Below the pieces are notes generated by a model. The model had not been told where the DNA came from and searched no databases. It worked only from the letters and a program-made list of their open reading frames with translations. A stretch of DNA of 64,000 nucleotides from Lachnoclostridium sp. An14 (GTDB lineage: Bacteria; Bacillota; Clostridia; Lachnospirales; Lachnospiraceae). Positions 48,070 through 57,484 of the stretch are shown here, piece by piece (position 1 is the first letter of the stretch; each line of letters opens with the position of its first letter). The stretch spans positions 286,671-350,670 of the forward strand of contig NZ_NFLE01000001.1 in assembly GCF_002160755.1 (NCBI RefSeq). Direction: 5' to 3'. A program made the position numbers and the translations under genes.

Positions 48070-49545
48070 TCAGATGATAATGCAGATCATTCCCCCGTTG
48101 CTGTCGTTGATAATCTTTTGCAGGGTGTCCTGGAGTTTCATCTGGCAGTCCTCCGTCATCTGGGAGATTTTCGCCTGGATGCCGTCCTCCACGATCTGCT
48201 CGATGGACTTTCCGAAAATATTGGTGCTCCAGATCCCGTCCTCGCTCTCCCTGGCATTTTCCTTTATGTAAGCGATCAGATCCTCCGCCTGCTGCTCGCT
48301 GCCCACGATGGGGGCGATCTCCGTCTCGATATGAGCCTTGATCAGGTTGATGGAAGGGGCCTCCGCCTTCATTTTGACGCCGTACTTGTTTCCGTGGCGG
48401 ATGACCTGGGGCTCGTCAAGCATGATCTCTGACCGCTCCGGGGTGACCACGCCGTAGCCCTTTAACCGCACCTGGCTCATGGCGTTCTGCACCTTTTCAT
48501 ACTCGGTGCGCATTTTCGCCAGATCGCTTAAAGTGCGCATCAGCTGGTACTCCCCCTCGATGGGAATGCCCACATAATCGCTTAAAATCTGGTAATAATA
48601 GCTGTCATCCACCTCCACGTCCATGGCCACGCTGCCGTCGGACATCTCCATTCCCCGGATCTTCATGCCCCGGATGGCATCGGAGGCAGCCGCTGGCATT
48701 TCCCCGGCCACATCCTTCATGTGGGACACCTTTTTCAGCAGATCCCTGGCCGCCTGGATCACCTGGCTTTTCAGCCAGTGGGTGGCGGGAAGGAGCTCCA
48801 GCCATTTGGGGATGAAAAAGTCCATCTCCGTCACGGGAAATTCCTTTAACACCTTCTCCAGAATCCGGCTGATGTCCTCTTTTTTCAGCTGCTCGCAGTT
48901 GACCGGGAGGACGGTGACCCCATACTTGGCCTCCAGCTCCCGGGCCAGGTTTCCCGCCTCCTCAGAATAGGGATACATGGAGTTTAAGATGAGGATAAAC
49001 GGCTTTCCCAGGCTTTTTAACTCATTTACCGTCTGCTCCTCCGCCGGCACGTAGCTGCTTCGCTTTAGCTCCCCGAAGGAGCCGTCCGCCGTCACCACCA
49101 CGCCGATAGTGGAGTGGTCATTGATCACCTTGCGGGTGCCGATCTCCGCCGCCCTGGTAAAGGGGATCTCGTACTCAAACCAGGGGGTCCGCACCAGCCG
49201 CTCCTCGTCGTTTTCAATGTGGCCGCTGGCCCCGTCCACCATAAAGCCCACGCAGTCGATGAGCCGCACCTTGGCCTGGATGCCGTCTCCCAGCTGCACT
49301 AAGGCCGCCTCCTTGGGGATGAACTTTGGCTCCGTGGTCATAATGGTGCGGCCGGCCGCGCTCTGGGGGAGCTCATCCCTGGTTCTGGCCCGCTGGTGCT
49401 CGTCGGTGAGCTCCGGCAGCACCAGCGTCTCCATAAAGCGCTTGATAAATGTGGATTTTCCCGTGCGCACCGGCCCCACTACGCCGATGTAAATCTCCCC
49501 GCCCGTCCTGGCCTCGATGTCCTTGTATACATTAAAATTGTCCAT
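48070..49545 (-). CDS. spoIVA: Stage IV sporulation protein A, spore-coat ATPase
   Basis: Forms the ATP-driven basement layer of the spore coat around the forespore. 491 residues, near-identical in length to Bacillus SpoIVA. N-terminal TRAFAC-type ATPase: GPVRTGKSTFIKRFMETLVLP (residues 24-44), TTEPKFIPKEA, and DCVGFMVDGASGH. The conserved C-terminus GGMICIII is present. ATG preceded by AAGGGGG. In many clostridia it follows gpsA directly; here the liv operon lies between. Confidence 0.98.
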   Translation of the reverse strand: MDNFNVYKDIEARTGGEIYIGVVGPVRTGKSTFIKRFMETLVLPELTDEHQRARTRDELPQSAAGRTIMTTEPKFIPKEAALVQLGDGIQAKVRLIDCVGFMVDGASGHIENDEERLVRTPWFEYEIPFTRAAEIGTRKVINDHSTIGVVVTADGSFGELKRSSYVPAEEQTVNELKSLGKPFILILNSMYPYSEEAGNLARELEAKYGVTVLPVNCEQLKKEDISRILEKVLKEFPVTEMDFFIPKWLELLPATHWLKSQVIQAARDLLKKVSHMKDVAGEMPAAASDAIRGMKIRGMEMSDGSVAMDVEVDDSYYYQILSDYVGIPIEGEYQLMRTLSDLAKMRTEYEKVQNAMSQVRLKGYGVVTPERSEIMLDEPQVIRHGNKYGVKMKAEAPSINLIKAHIETEIAPIVGSEQQAEDLIAYIKENARESEDGIWSTNIFGKSIEQIVEDGIQAKISQMTEDCQMKLQDTLQKIINDSNGGMICIII

Positions 49546-49609
49546 AAAAATACCCCCTTGCTATGCTGATACCAGTATATTCAAGGGGGAAATGGTTTAG
49601 CACCATGGC

Positions 49610-50320
49610 TTATTCACTTAAGTACGCCTTCTTCACGGAGTCGTCGTTCATCAGCTCTTTTGCGTCGCCGGAGAGCACGATGTTGCCCGTCTCCAGCACG
49701 TAGGCCTTATTGGCGATGGAAAGGGCCTTTTTCGCGTTCTGCTCCACCAAAAGAACGGTGGTGCCGGACTCGTTGATGTCCTGGATGATCTTGAAGATCT
49801 CGCTCACGTACAGGGGAGACAGTCCCATGGACGGCTCGTCCATAACGATCATCTTCGGCTTGGACATCAGGGCGCGGCCCATGGCCAGCATCTGCTGCTC
49901 GCCGCCGGATAAGGTGCCCGCCAGCTGGCTCTTTCTCTCCTCCAGGCGGGGGAACCGCTTGTAGATCTCCTCCAGGGATTTCTCGATGCCGTCCTTGTCC
50001 TTTCTGGTGTAAGCGCCCATTTTTAAATTTTCCAGTACGGTGAGCTGGGCGAACACCCGGCGTCCCTCCGGCACATGGGCCAGGCCCATGGACACGATCC
50101 GGTGGGCCGGCACCTTGGTGATGTCCGTCCCGTAAAACTGGATGGAGCCGCTCTTTGCCGGGATCATTCCCGTAACGGTGTGAAGGGTGGTGGTCTTTCC
50201 CGCCCCGTTGGCGCCGATCAGGGCCACGATCTCGCCCTGCTCCACCTCAAAGGAAATTCCCTTCACTGCCTGTATCACTCCGTAATTGACGGTCATATCC
50301 GTCACTTTCAATATCGACAT
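49610..50320 (-). CDS. livF: Branched-chain amino acid ABC transporter ATPase LivF
   Basis: 236 residues. Walker A GANGAGKTTT (37-46), LSGGEQQMLAMGRALM, Walker B MIVMDEPSMGLSP, and the MGLAHVPEGRRVF segment typical of LivF. With LivG it powers leucine/isoleucine/valine import through LivHM. Last gene of the operon; SD AGGAGG, 12-nt gap after livG. Confidence 0.95.
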   Translation of the reverse strand: MSILKVTDMTVNYGVIQAVKGISFEVEQGEIVALIGANGAGKTTTLHTVTGMIPAKSGSIQFYGTDITKVPAHRIVSMGLAHVPEGRRVFAQLTVLENLKMGAYTRKDKDGIEKSLEEIYKRFPRLEERKSQLAGTLSGGEQQMLAMGRALMSKPKMIVMDEPSMGLSPLYVSEIFKIIQDINESGTTVLLVEQNAKKALSIANKAYVLETGNIVLSGDAKELMNDDSVKKAYLSE

Positions 50321-50332
50321 ATGAATTTCCTC

Positions 50333-51091
50333 CTACTCGCCCAAATATGCGGTGATGACCTTCGGGTCATTGAGCACTTCCGCCGGCGTGCCGCTGGCCA
50401 GCTCCGTTCCGAAGTTTAACACCGTCAGATACTCGCAGATGCCTGCCACCAGTTTCATATCGTGCTCAATGAGCAGGATGGTGATATGGTACTTCTCCCG
50501 GATCAGGCGGATGGTATCCATAAGCTCCGCCGTCTCGTTGGGGTTCATGCCGGCTGCCGGCTCGTCTAAAAGAAGGAGTTTCGGATTGGTAGCCAGGGCG
50601 CGGGCGATCTCCAGTTTCCGCTGCTGGCCGTAGGGCAGGTTGGACGCCAGGGTCTCCCCGTAGCCATCCAGGCCGAACACCTTTAAGACGTCCATGGCCA
50701 TATCCGTCATCTCCTGCTCCTTTTTCTTATACACCGGTCCGTGGAAAAAACAGACCGCCTCCGAATACTTCACCTGGTTGTGAAGGGCCGTCTTTACGTT
50801 GTCCAGAACCGTCATCTTCCCAAACAGGCGGATGTTCTGGAACGTCCTGGCCACGCCGCACTTGCAGATCTCCGCCGGGCCTTTTCCCACCAGGTTTTTG
50901 CCGTCCAGGGTGATGGTGCCGAGAGTGGGACGGTACACGCCGGTGAGCAGGTTAAACACCGTGGTCTTTCCCGCTCCGTTGGGCCCAATGAGGCCGTAGA
51001 GCTGTCCCTCCTCGATGGTGATATTAAACTCGTCAACGGCCTTTAAGCCGCCGAAGGAAATTCCCAGATTTTTTACTTCCAGCAATGCCAT
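50333..51091 (-). CDS. livG: Branched-chain amino acid ABC transporter ATPase LivG
   Basis: 252 residues. Walker A GPNGAGKTTVF (37-47), GVARTFQNIRLFGKMTVLDNV (LivG-type Q-loop), NLPYGQQRKLEIARALAT (signature, LPYGQ form), and LLLDEPAAGMNP. SD GGAGG. Begins 3 nt after the livM stop. Confidence 0.95.
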   Translation of the reverse strand: MALLEVKNLGISFGGLKAVDEFNITIEEGQLYGLIGPNGAGKTTVFNLLTGVYRPTLGTITLDGKNLVGKGPAEICKCGVARTFQNIRLFGKMTVLDNVKTALHNQVKYSEAVCFFHGPVYKKKEQEMTDMAMDVLKVFGLDGYGETLASNLPYGQQRKLEIARALATNPKLLLLDEPAAGMNPNETAELMDTIRLIREKYHITILLIEHDMKLVAGICEYLTVLNFGTELASGTPAEVLNDPKVITAYLGE

Positions 51092-51094
51092 AGC

Positions 51095-52069
51095 CTACGC
51101 CTCCTTCCTTCCCAGTTTCCGGAAGGTGCGGTTCATCATCAGGCCTTCCTTGATCTTGGAATTATTGAAAATCATCATGGCGATGAGCACGATGGCGTAT
51201 AAGAGCATTCGCAGATTGTCCGTGCCGCGAAGGAGCTCCGGAAGCACCGTCAGGATAATGGCCGCGATGATGGAGCCGCGGATGCTGCCCATGCCGCCTA
51301 ACACCACGATTACCAGGATCTCAATGGACTTGTTGTAATCGAAGGTGCCCGGCTTTAACAGTCCCACGTTGTGGGCGTAGATCACCCCGGCCACCCCGGC
51401 AAAGAAGGCGGCGATCACGAAGGCCTTGACCTTGAAGTGGCTGATCTTGATGCCGATGGACTCCGCCGCGATGTCATTGTCCCGGATGGCCATGATGGCC
51501 CGGCCGTCCCTGGATTTCATCAGGTTTGTGACGGCGAGCACCGTCAGCACCATGAGGAAAAATACTACGGTGTAGTTGGTATAGTTGGAATACAGGGGGA
51601 TCTTGCTTAAGCCTCTGGCTCCATTGGTGATCTCCATGGAGTTGATCACCGACTTGATGATCTCACCGAAGGCCAGAGTCACGATGGCCAGATAGTCCCC
51701 ACGCAGCCGCAGCACCGGCACGCCGATGAGAAAGCCGAACACCGCCGCCATCAGGCCGCCGCAGAGCAGAGCCAGGGCGAAGGCCGCCGGCGCGGGGAGC
51801 ACCTCCGTCTTTCCCAGATTTAGGGAGATCAGCGCTCCCGTATACGCTCCGATGGACATAAAGCCGGCATGGCCTAAGGTCAGCTCTCCTAAGAACCCGG
51901 TCACCAGGTTTAAGGACACCGCCAGCATAATGTTCACGGCGATGGGCACCAGCAGGGAGGTGTACTGCCGGTTCAGTAAATTGCCTTTCAGCAGGATGGT
52001 CACAAGGACGTAAGCCGCAGCGATCACGGCGATGTTGAACCATACCTGCCTGTTTGAAGTCTTTTTCAT
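51095..52069 (-). CDS. livM: Branched-chain amino acid ABC permease LivM
   Basis: 324 residues, about nine membrane helices, with the LivM signature SLNLVTGFLGELTLGHAGFMSIGAYTGA and the coupling region RGDYLAIVTLAFGEIIKSVI. Start at ATG 52069 (MKKTSNRQV), AGGTGG 5 nt upstream; a GTG three codons earlier is less likely. Unlike some LivM proteins it has no long N-terminal extension. Confidence 0.94.
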   Translation of the reverse strand: MKKTSNRQVWFNIAVIAAAYVLVTILLKGNLLNRQYTSLLVPIAVNIMLAVSLNLVTGFLGELTLGHAGFMSIGAYTGALISLNLGKTEVLPAPAAFALALLCGGLMAAVFGFLIGVPVLRLRGDYLAIVTLAFGEIIKSVINSMEITNGARGLSKIPLYSNYTNYTVVFFLMVLTVLAVTNLMKSRDGRAIMAIRDNDIAAESIGIKISHFKVKAFVIAAFFAGVAGVIYAHNVGLLKPGTFDYNKSIEILVIVVLGGMGSIRGSIIAAIILTVLPELLRGTDNLRMLLYAIVLIAMMIFNNSKIKEGLMMNRTFRKLGRKEA

Positions 52070-52078
52070 GGATCCCAC

Positions 52079-52960
52079 CTACACTTTCACCAATTTCTTT
52101 TTGCCTAACAGACCGGAGGGCCTCACCAGGAGCACCACCACCAGCACGCCGAACACGATGGCGTCCGCCAGCTCCGTGGAAATATACGCCTTGGACAAGC
52201 TCTCAATCAGCCCCAGCATAATCCCGCCCAGCATGGCTCCCGGCACGCTGCCGATGCCGCCCAGAACGGCCGCCACGAAGGCCTTGATGCCGGGCAGGGC
52301 GCCCAGGGTGGGACGGAGGGACTGGTACTGGCATATGTACAGAATGCCGGCCACCGCAGCCAGGGCAGAGCCGATGGCAAAGGTCATGGAGATGGTCCGG
52401 TTTACATTGATTCCCATAAGCTCCGCCGCTCCCCGGTCCTCGGAAACGGCACGCATGGCGCTGCCCGCCTTCGTCCGGTTAATAAACAGGGTCAGGCCCA
52501 CCATGATCACCGTGGTCACCGCCAGGGTCACGATGGTGATGCCGGAGATGTTCACCGTTCCCACCTGGATTCCTTCCACCTCGATCACCGATTTAAAGGG
52601 AATGGGGGTAGACGAAAAAATAAGCAGAGCGACGCTCTGCAGGAAATAGCTCATACCGATTGCCGTAATGAGCACTGCCAGGGGCGGGGCTTTTCTCAGG
52701 GGTTTATAAGCAATTTTTTCAATCAGCATACCCAGGACCGAGCATACCACTGCGGTCAGGAGCATAGCCGGCAGCACAGGAAGATGTAACAGAGCTATGC
52801 CAATGTATAGGGTGTAGGCGCCTACCATAATGATGTCGCCGTGAGCAAAGTTAATCATCTTTGCAATCCCGTAAACCATGGTATATCCCAGAGCGATCAG
52901 AGCATATATGCTTCCCGTTCTCAAACCATTAATCAACTGTTCCATTATACTTGTCAACAT
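52079..52960 (-). CDS. livH: Branched-chain amino acid ABC permease LivH
   Basis: 293 residues, eight or so membrane helices, with LivH signatures ALGYTMVYGIAKMINFAHGDI near the N-terminus and GALPGIKAFVAAVLGGIGSVPGA near residue 215. Pairs with LivM. SD AGAGGTGG before ATG 52960. Preceded by repeat copy i and a terminator, which separates it from livK. Confidence 0.95.
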   Translation of the reverse strand: MLTSIMEQLINGLRTGSIYALIALGYTMVYGIAKMINFAHGDIIMVGAYTLYIGIALLHLPVLPAMLLTAVVCSVLGMLIEKIAYKPLRKAPPLAVLITAIGMSYFLQSVALLIFSSTPIPFKSVIEVEGIQVGTVNISGITIVTLAVTTVIMVGLTLFINRTKAGSAMRAVSEDRGAAELMGINVNRTISMTFAIGSALAAVAGILYICQYQSLRPTLGALPGIKAFVAAVLGGIGSVPGAMLGGIMLGLIESLSKAYISTELADAIVFGVLVVVLLVRPSGLLGKKKLVKV

Positions 52961-52999
52961 TGTTCCACCTCTTTTACATCTTCAGGAGTATCTCAGTCT

Positions 53000-53100
53000 G
53001 CGCCCGGCGGCGCGGCTGCCTGGGCAGCCTTTTTTCCGCGCCGGCGCGCGTCCCCCGGAGGGTTTTATGCCATAGGGAACGCCGTCTCCTATGACACATA
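53000..53100 (-). repeat. Dispersed palindromic repeat, copy i, inside the liv operon
   Basis: On the minus strand: GTGTCATAGGAGACGGCGTTCCCTATGGC palindrome split around 53068-53096, CCCTCCGGGGG, CGCGCGCCGGCGCGG and GGCTGCCCAGGCAGCC. It directly follows the hairpin after livK. Confidence 0.8.
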
Positions 53101-53101
53101 G

Positions 53102-53137
53102 AAAAGATGGGGATTGGCCTGCTGGCAGGCAATCCCC
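53102..53137 (-). terminator. Intrinsic terminator between livK and livH
   Basis: GGGGATTG-g-CCTGC (53109-53122) pairs with GCAGG-CAATCCCC (53125-53137); TTTTC follows on the minus strand (53101-53105). It lies 53 nt after the livK stop and probably lowers transcription of the permease genes relative to the binding protein. Confidence 0.75.
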
Positions 53138-53189
53138 TCTCTCCACGTCTGTCCGTCCTATTTCCAGTATCCGGGCAGCCTCTGCCGGA

Positions 53190-54389
53190 TTACATTGCCG
53201 TATATTCGCCGTTTACGATCTGAACGTATTTCGCAGTCTTGGCGGGCTCGCCGCTCTCCTCAAAGGTCACCTGTCCGGTCAGGCCGTCCACAGTGATCTC
53301 CGTCATCGCCTGGATCAGGGCCTCGGTCTCGATGGAACCAGCCTGCTCCATAGCTGCCTTGATGGCGTATACGCAGTCATAGCCGTCTGCCGCGAACTGG
53401 TCCGGGGTAGCGCCGTAAGCAGCCTCATACTTGCTCACGAAATCAGCAGCGGCATCCTCCGTCGCTAAGAACGGGCTTAAGAACACAGCGCCCTCTACCA
53501 TAGCCGGATCGGTCACCTGGCCTAACACGCCGTCCCAGCCGTCACTTCCTACGAAGTCACACTCCATGCCAGCATCCTTTGCCTGCTGTACAATGTAAGC
53601 TACATCGCCGTAGTAAGCCGGTACAAAGAGCAGCTTCGCTCCGCTGTTCTTGATCACGGTCAGCTGGGTGTTGAAATCCACGTCGCCGGTAGCGAAGGAC
53701 TCGTCTGCCACCAGAAGGCTGGCATCCGCCGCCTCCAGAGTCTCAACGAAGGCGTCATGGATTCCTGCACTGTACTCGTCAGAGTTGTTCCAGAGAACGG
53801 CAACGCTCTCGTATCCATTGTCAACCACGTACTGTGCGATCATCTCGCCCTGCAGCGGGTCGGTAAAGCACATACGGAATACGTTCGGGTTCGCGGTCAC
53901 TGCCTCTGCGGATGCGGAGGGGGTGATCTGAAGAATATTTGCCTCGTAGCTTAAATCGGTCTGAGCCAGGCAGGCACCGGTGGTAACCGCTCCTACGTAG
54001 GCGTTCATGCCGGCATCTACCAGGGTGTTGAACGCGGTAACGGCCTTGTCCTCTTTCGCCTCGTCATCCTGGAAGTTTAAAACCAGCTTGTAGGTGGTGT
54101 CTCCAACCTGCACGCCGCCGGCCTCATTGATCTCCTGGATGGCGATCTCCTCGCCCTGCTTTACGCTGGTGCCGTAGGATGCAGCCGCTCCCGTTAAGGG
54201 GCCGGTGCTTCCGATAAGGAACTCCTCCATGCCTTCCGTATCGGCTGCGTCTGCAGCCTGCTCTCCGGACTCCTCCGCTGCTGCGGTGGTGTCTGCGGCA
54301 GCCGTGGTGTCAGACGTATCAGAGCCTGCGCAGGCAGCCATGGAAACTGCCATAACAGCAGCTAAACCAACGCTAACTACTTTCTTCAT
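53190..54389 (-). CDS. livK: Branched-chain amino acid binding lipoprotein LivK/LivJ
   Basis: 399 residues. Lipoprotein signal with lipobox SMAAC (Cys 20), an Ala/Asp/Thr-rich linker, then the periplasmic-binding-protein type 1 fold: IGSTGPLTGAAASYGTSVKQGEEIAIQEIN, QITPSASAEAVT and FVGSDGWDG. It captures leucine, isoleucine or valine outside the cell; related proteins can bind other amino acids or amides, so specificity is inferred. First gene of the liv operon, from a near-consensus promoter (54423-54451). Confidence 0.93.
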   Translation of the reverse strand: MKKVVSVGLAAVMAVSMAACAGSDTSDTTAAADTTAAAEESGEQAADAADTEGMEEFLIGSTGPLTGAAASYGTSVKQGEEIAIQEINEAGGVQVGDTTYKLVLNFQDDEAKEDKAVTAFNTLVDAGMNAYVGAVTTGACLAQTDLSYEANILQITPSASAEAVTANPNVFRMCFTDPLQGEMIAQYVVDNGYESVAVLWNNSDEYSAGIHDAFVETLEAADASLLVADESFATGDVDFNTQLTVIKNSGAKLLFVPAYYGDVAYIVQQAKDAGMECDFVGSDGWDGVLGQVTDPAMVEGAVFLSPFLATEDAAADFVSKYEAAYGATPDQFAADGYDCVYAIKAAMEQAGSIETEALIQAMTEITVDGLTGQVTFEESGEPAKTAKYVQIVNGEYTAM

Positions 54390-54422
54390 AATTGTTTCCT
54401 CCTCAAAAAAAGATTTTTCCCA

Positions 54423-54451
54423 ATTATAAAGACTTCGTTTTCCATTGTCAA
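54423..54451 (-). promoter_or_regulatory. livK promoter, near-perfect consensus
   Basis: TTGACA (54446-54451), exactly 17 nt, TATAAT (54423-54428), about 35-40 nt before the livK ATG. One of the two strongest promoters in the window. Confidence 0.85.
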
Positions 54452-54489
54452 TACTTTTGTACCAATTTAGTCTTTAAAACTTTAGCGAA

Positions 54490-55494
54490 CTACCATGAAA
54501 GACCGGAGTCCTCATCCCGGGGATCCCGGAGCATTAAGTCCCGCACCGCCTCGGAAGCGGGCTTTCCGTCAAAGAGGACGGCGTTTACCTGCTCGATGAT
54601 GGGCATGGACATATAGTATTTCTTCGCCAGGGCCAGGGCTGCCTTGGCGGAGTACACGCCCTCCACCACCATCTGGACCTCCTTCATGGCCTCCTCCATG
54701 GTGTAGCCTTTTCCGATGAGGATGCCGGCCCGGCGGTTGCGGCTGTGCATACTGGCGCAGGTTACGATCAGATCGCCGATGCCGGAAAGGCCGCAGAAGG
54801 TCTCAAACTTCCCTCCCATGGCCATTCCCAGGCGGGCGATCTCCGCGATTCCTCTGGTGATCAGGGCTGCCTTCGTGTTGTCCCCGTAGCCTAAGCCGTC
54901 GGCGATACCCGCCGCCAGGGCGATCACGTTCTTTAAGGCGGCGCCCAGCTCGATTCCCAGCACGTCAGGGCTGGTGTACACCCGGAACACCTCGCTCATA
55001 AACAGGCTCTGGACATACTCGGCTGTCCGTCTGGTACGGGCGCCTGCCACACAGGTGGTGGGAAGGCCGCGGCTCACCTCCTCCGCGTGGCTGGGGCCAG
55101 AAAGCACGGCCACATCCGCGGCGGGCAGCTCCTCCTCCAGCACTCCCGACAGGGTTTTTAAGGTGCTCTCCTCAATTCCCTTGGCCACGTTCACCACGAT
55201 CTGCCCCGGCCGCAGGAAGGGTTTCATCTTGGCGGCTGTCTGCCGTACAAAGACAGAAGGCACTGCCGTCACCAGCAGATCCTTCTCCCTCATGGCCTCC
55301 TCAAGCTCCGTGGTAAACTCCATCCCTTCCGGCATCAGCACGCCGGGAAGGGTGCGGTGCTCCCGTTTCTCCTTTAACTCCGCGATCTCCTCCGGGAGCG
55401 CGGACCACACCGTCACCTGATGTCCGTTGTTGCAGAGCAGGACAGAAAGGGCGATGCCCCAGCTGCCGGCTCCGATCATCCCTATAGTTGCCAT
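54490..55494 (-). CDS. gpsA: NAD(P)-dependent glycerol-3-phosphate dehydrogenase
   Basis: Makes sn-glycerol 3-phosphate from dihydroxyacetone phosphate for phospholipid synthesis; its product is the substrate of PlsY encoded next to it. 334 residues. Rossmann motif GAGSWGIALSVLL (7-19), catalytic region ALKNVIALAAGIADGLGYGDNTKAALITRG, and GLSGIGDLIVTC. SD GAGGTG. Last gene of the DUF512-der-plsY-gpsA operon, 19 nt after plsY. Confidence 0.97.
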   Translation of the reverse strand: MATIGMIGAGSWGIALSVLLCNNGHQVTVWSALPEEIAELKEKREHRTLPGVLMPEGMEFTTELEEAMREKDLLVTAVPSVFVRQTAAKMKPFLRPGQIVVNVAKGIEESTLKTLSGVLEEELPAADVAVLSGPSHAEEVSRGLPTTCVAGARTRRTAEYVQSLFMSEVFRVYTSPDVLGIELGAALKNVIALAAGIADGLGYGDNTKAALITRGIAEIARLGMAMGGKFETFCGLSGIGDLIVTCASMHSRNRRAGILIGKGYTMEEAMKEVQMVVEGVYSAKAALALAKKYYMSMPIIEQVNAVLFDGKPASEAVRDLMLRDPRDEDSGLSW

Positions 55495-55513
55495 GTGATC
55501 ACCTCACCCTTCT

Positions 55514-56152
55514 TTATTTTTTCTTTTCTCCCAGCTTGCTCTCCGTGCCGTGGATCAGCCTTCCGATGTTCGCCCGGTGGCGCCAGATGGCAAGGAGGGC
55601 AATCACTGCCGCCTGGGCGTAAAACTCCGTCCGATACGCCTCCCCCAGGCCAAAATACCCGTGGCTGCCGAAATACACGCAGCAGGCCGCCAGGACCGTC
55701 ACCACCAGAATGGATCCCAGGGACACAAACCGGGTGATGGCCACGGATCCCACAAAGACCACCAGGCAGATCAGGGTCACCCGCCAGTCCAGAGAGAAAA
55801 TGAGGCCGGCCGTGGCCGCGATCCCCTTTCCGCCCCGAAAGCCCATGTAAAAAGGATAGTTATGGCCCAGGATAACCCCCAGGGCCGTGTAGAGCATCAG
55901 CACGTAAGTCATCTCCGGATGATCCTGGAACAGCGCGAACCGCACCAGCATACAGGGGATCACCGTCTTTAAAAAGTCCCCCACAAACACGATCAGGCCG
56001 GCTTTCCAGCCCAGGACCCGCAGGGCGTTGGTGGTGCCTACGTTTCCGCTGCCGTGCTGATGCAGGTCAATGGAGTGCAGCTTTCCGTAGAAATAACCGG
56101 TCTGAAACAGGCCGAACACGTATCCCATCACAAGGCAGAGAATCCTCTCCAT
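55514..56152 (-). CDS. plsY: Acyl-phosphate:glycerol-3-phosphate acyltransferase
   Basis: Integral membrane enzyme for the first acylation of glycerol 3-phosphate. 212 residues, five membrane helices. Conserved PlsY motifs: GSGNVGTTNALRVLG (about 36-50), GHNYPFYMGFRGGKGIATT-like segment (LGHNYPFYMGFRGGKGIAAT), and the C-terminal RHRANIGRLIHGTESKL. SD AAGGAG. Starts 2 nt after der stops. Confidence 0.97.
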   Translation of the reverse strand: MERILCLVMGYVFGLFQTGYFYGKLHSIDLHQHGSGNVGTTNALRVLGWKAGLIVFVGDFLKTVIPCMLVRFALFQDHPEMTYVLMLYTALGVILGHNYPFYMGFRGGKGIAATAGLIFSLDWRVTLICLVVFVGSVAITRFVSLGSILVVTVLAACCVYFGSHGYFGLGEAYRTEFYAQAAVIALLAIWRHRANIGRLIHGTESKLGEKKK

Positions 56153-56154
56153 AT

Positions 56155-57483
56155 TTATTTCTCCTTTCCTGCCCGCTCCCGGATGATGAACCGAAGGGAG
56201 GTACCGCGGAAACCAAAGGCTTCCCTGATCTTATTTTCAATATATCTGGTGTAAGAGAAGTGCATCAGCTCCTTGTCGTTGACAAAGATCACGAAGGTGG
56301 GGGGCTTTACGGCCACCTGGGTGATGTAGTAAAGCTTTAAGCGTTTTCCCTTGTCGGAGGGGGGCTGCTGAAGGGCCACGGCCTCCGTCATAATCTCGTT
56401 TAACACGCCGGTGGCCACCCGCAGGTTCTGGTTCTCCCGCACGGCGTCGATCATATCGTAGAGTTTCCCCAGCCTCTGCCCCGTCTTGGCGGAAATGAAC
56501 AGCATCTCCGCGTAGGGCATATAGGATAAGGTGTCCTTGATCTTTCTCGTGAACTCGTAGATGGTCTTGTCGTTTTTCTCCACGGCGTCCCACTTGTTCA
56601 CGGCGATGATCATGCCTTTGCCCCGGTCGTGGGCGATGCCGGCGATCTTGGCGTCCTGCTCCGTCACGCCCTCCACGGCGTCGATTACCAGCACCACGAT
56701 GTCCGCCCGCTCCACGGCGGCCACGGTGCGGATGATGCTGTAGCGCTCCAGCTCCTCCTTGATCCGGCTCTTTCTGCGCAGGCCGGCGGTGTCGATGAAC
56801 ACGTACTCCGTGCCGTTATGGACGATGGTGGTGTCCACGGCGTCCCTGGTGGTTCCGGCGATGTCGGACACGATCACCCGGTTTTCGCCGGTGAGCTTAT
56901 TGATAATGGAGGACTTGCCCACGTTGGGCTTTCCCACGATGGCGATTCTGGGGCGGTCGTCGTCCTCCTCCTCCAGCTGGCTGGAGTCAAAATGGGCGGA
57001 CACGGCGTCCAGCAGCTCGCCTAAGCCCAGCCTGGAGGCGGCGGAGATGGGGATGGGCTCTCCGATACCCAGGTTGTAGAACTCGTATACGTCATTTCCA
57101 AACTTGGCGAAACTGTCCACCTTGTTTACCGCCAGCACCACCGGCTTTCTGGAGCGGCGCAGCATATCCGCCACCTTGCTGTCGGCGTCCACCAGCCCCT
57201 GGCGCACGTCCACGATAAATACGATCACATCCGCCGTGGCGATGGCGATCTCCGCCTGCTCCCGCATCTGGGACAGGATCACATCCCGGCTGTCCGGCTC
57301 AATTCCGCCGGTGTCCACCAGGGTAAAATTCATATTCAGCCAGGTGCAGTCCGCGTAGATCCGGTCCCTGGTAACGCCCGGCGTGTCCTTCACGATGGAA
57401 ATGGTCTCTCCCGCCAGCACGTTGAACAGGGTGGACTTTCCCACATTGGGGCGGCCCACAATGGCAACGATCGGTTTACTCAT
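56155..57483 (-). CDS. der: Ribosome biogenesis GTPase Der (EngA)
   Basis: Tandem-GTPase factor for 50S assembly. 442 residues. Two G domains: [12 protein letters not shown] (10-21) with DTPG, and [12 protein letters not shown] (about 182-193) with DTAGLRRK; NKxD boxes NKVD and NKWD. C-terminal KH-like domain ([31 protein letters not shown]). SD GGAGGAG lies in the end of the DUF512 gene, one nucleotide gap, so translation is coupled. Confidence 0.98.
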   Translation of the reverse strand: MSKPIVAIVGRPNVGKSTLFNVLAGETISIVKDTPGVTRDRIYADCTWLNMNFTLVDTGGIEPDSRDVILSQMREQAEIAIATADVIVFIVDVRQGLVDADSKVADMLRRSRKPVVLAVNKVDSFAKFGNDVYEFYNLGIGEPIPISAASRLGLGELLDAVSAHFDSSQLEEEDDDRPRIAIVGKPNVGKSSIINKLTGENRVIVSDIAGTTRDAVDTTIVHNGTEYVFIDTAGLRRKSRIKEELERYSIIRTVAAVERADIVVLVIDAVEGVTEQDAKIAGIAHDRGKGMIIAVNKWDAVEKNDKTIYEFTRKIKDTLSYMPYAEMLFISAKTGQRLGKLYDMIDAVRENQNLRVATGVLNEIMTEAVALQQPPSDKGKRLKLYYITQVAVKPPTFVIFVNDKELMHFSYTRYIENKIREAFGFRGTSLRFIIRERAGKEK

Positions 57484-57484
57484 C

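Noticed and set aside
49546..49609. SigE promoter of spoIVA (GAATATA ... CATAGCAA)
   Set aside because: Both boxes are recognisable but the spacing is about 3 nt too short, so I did not call it.
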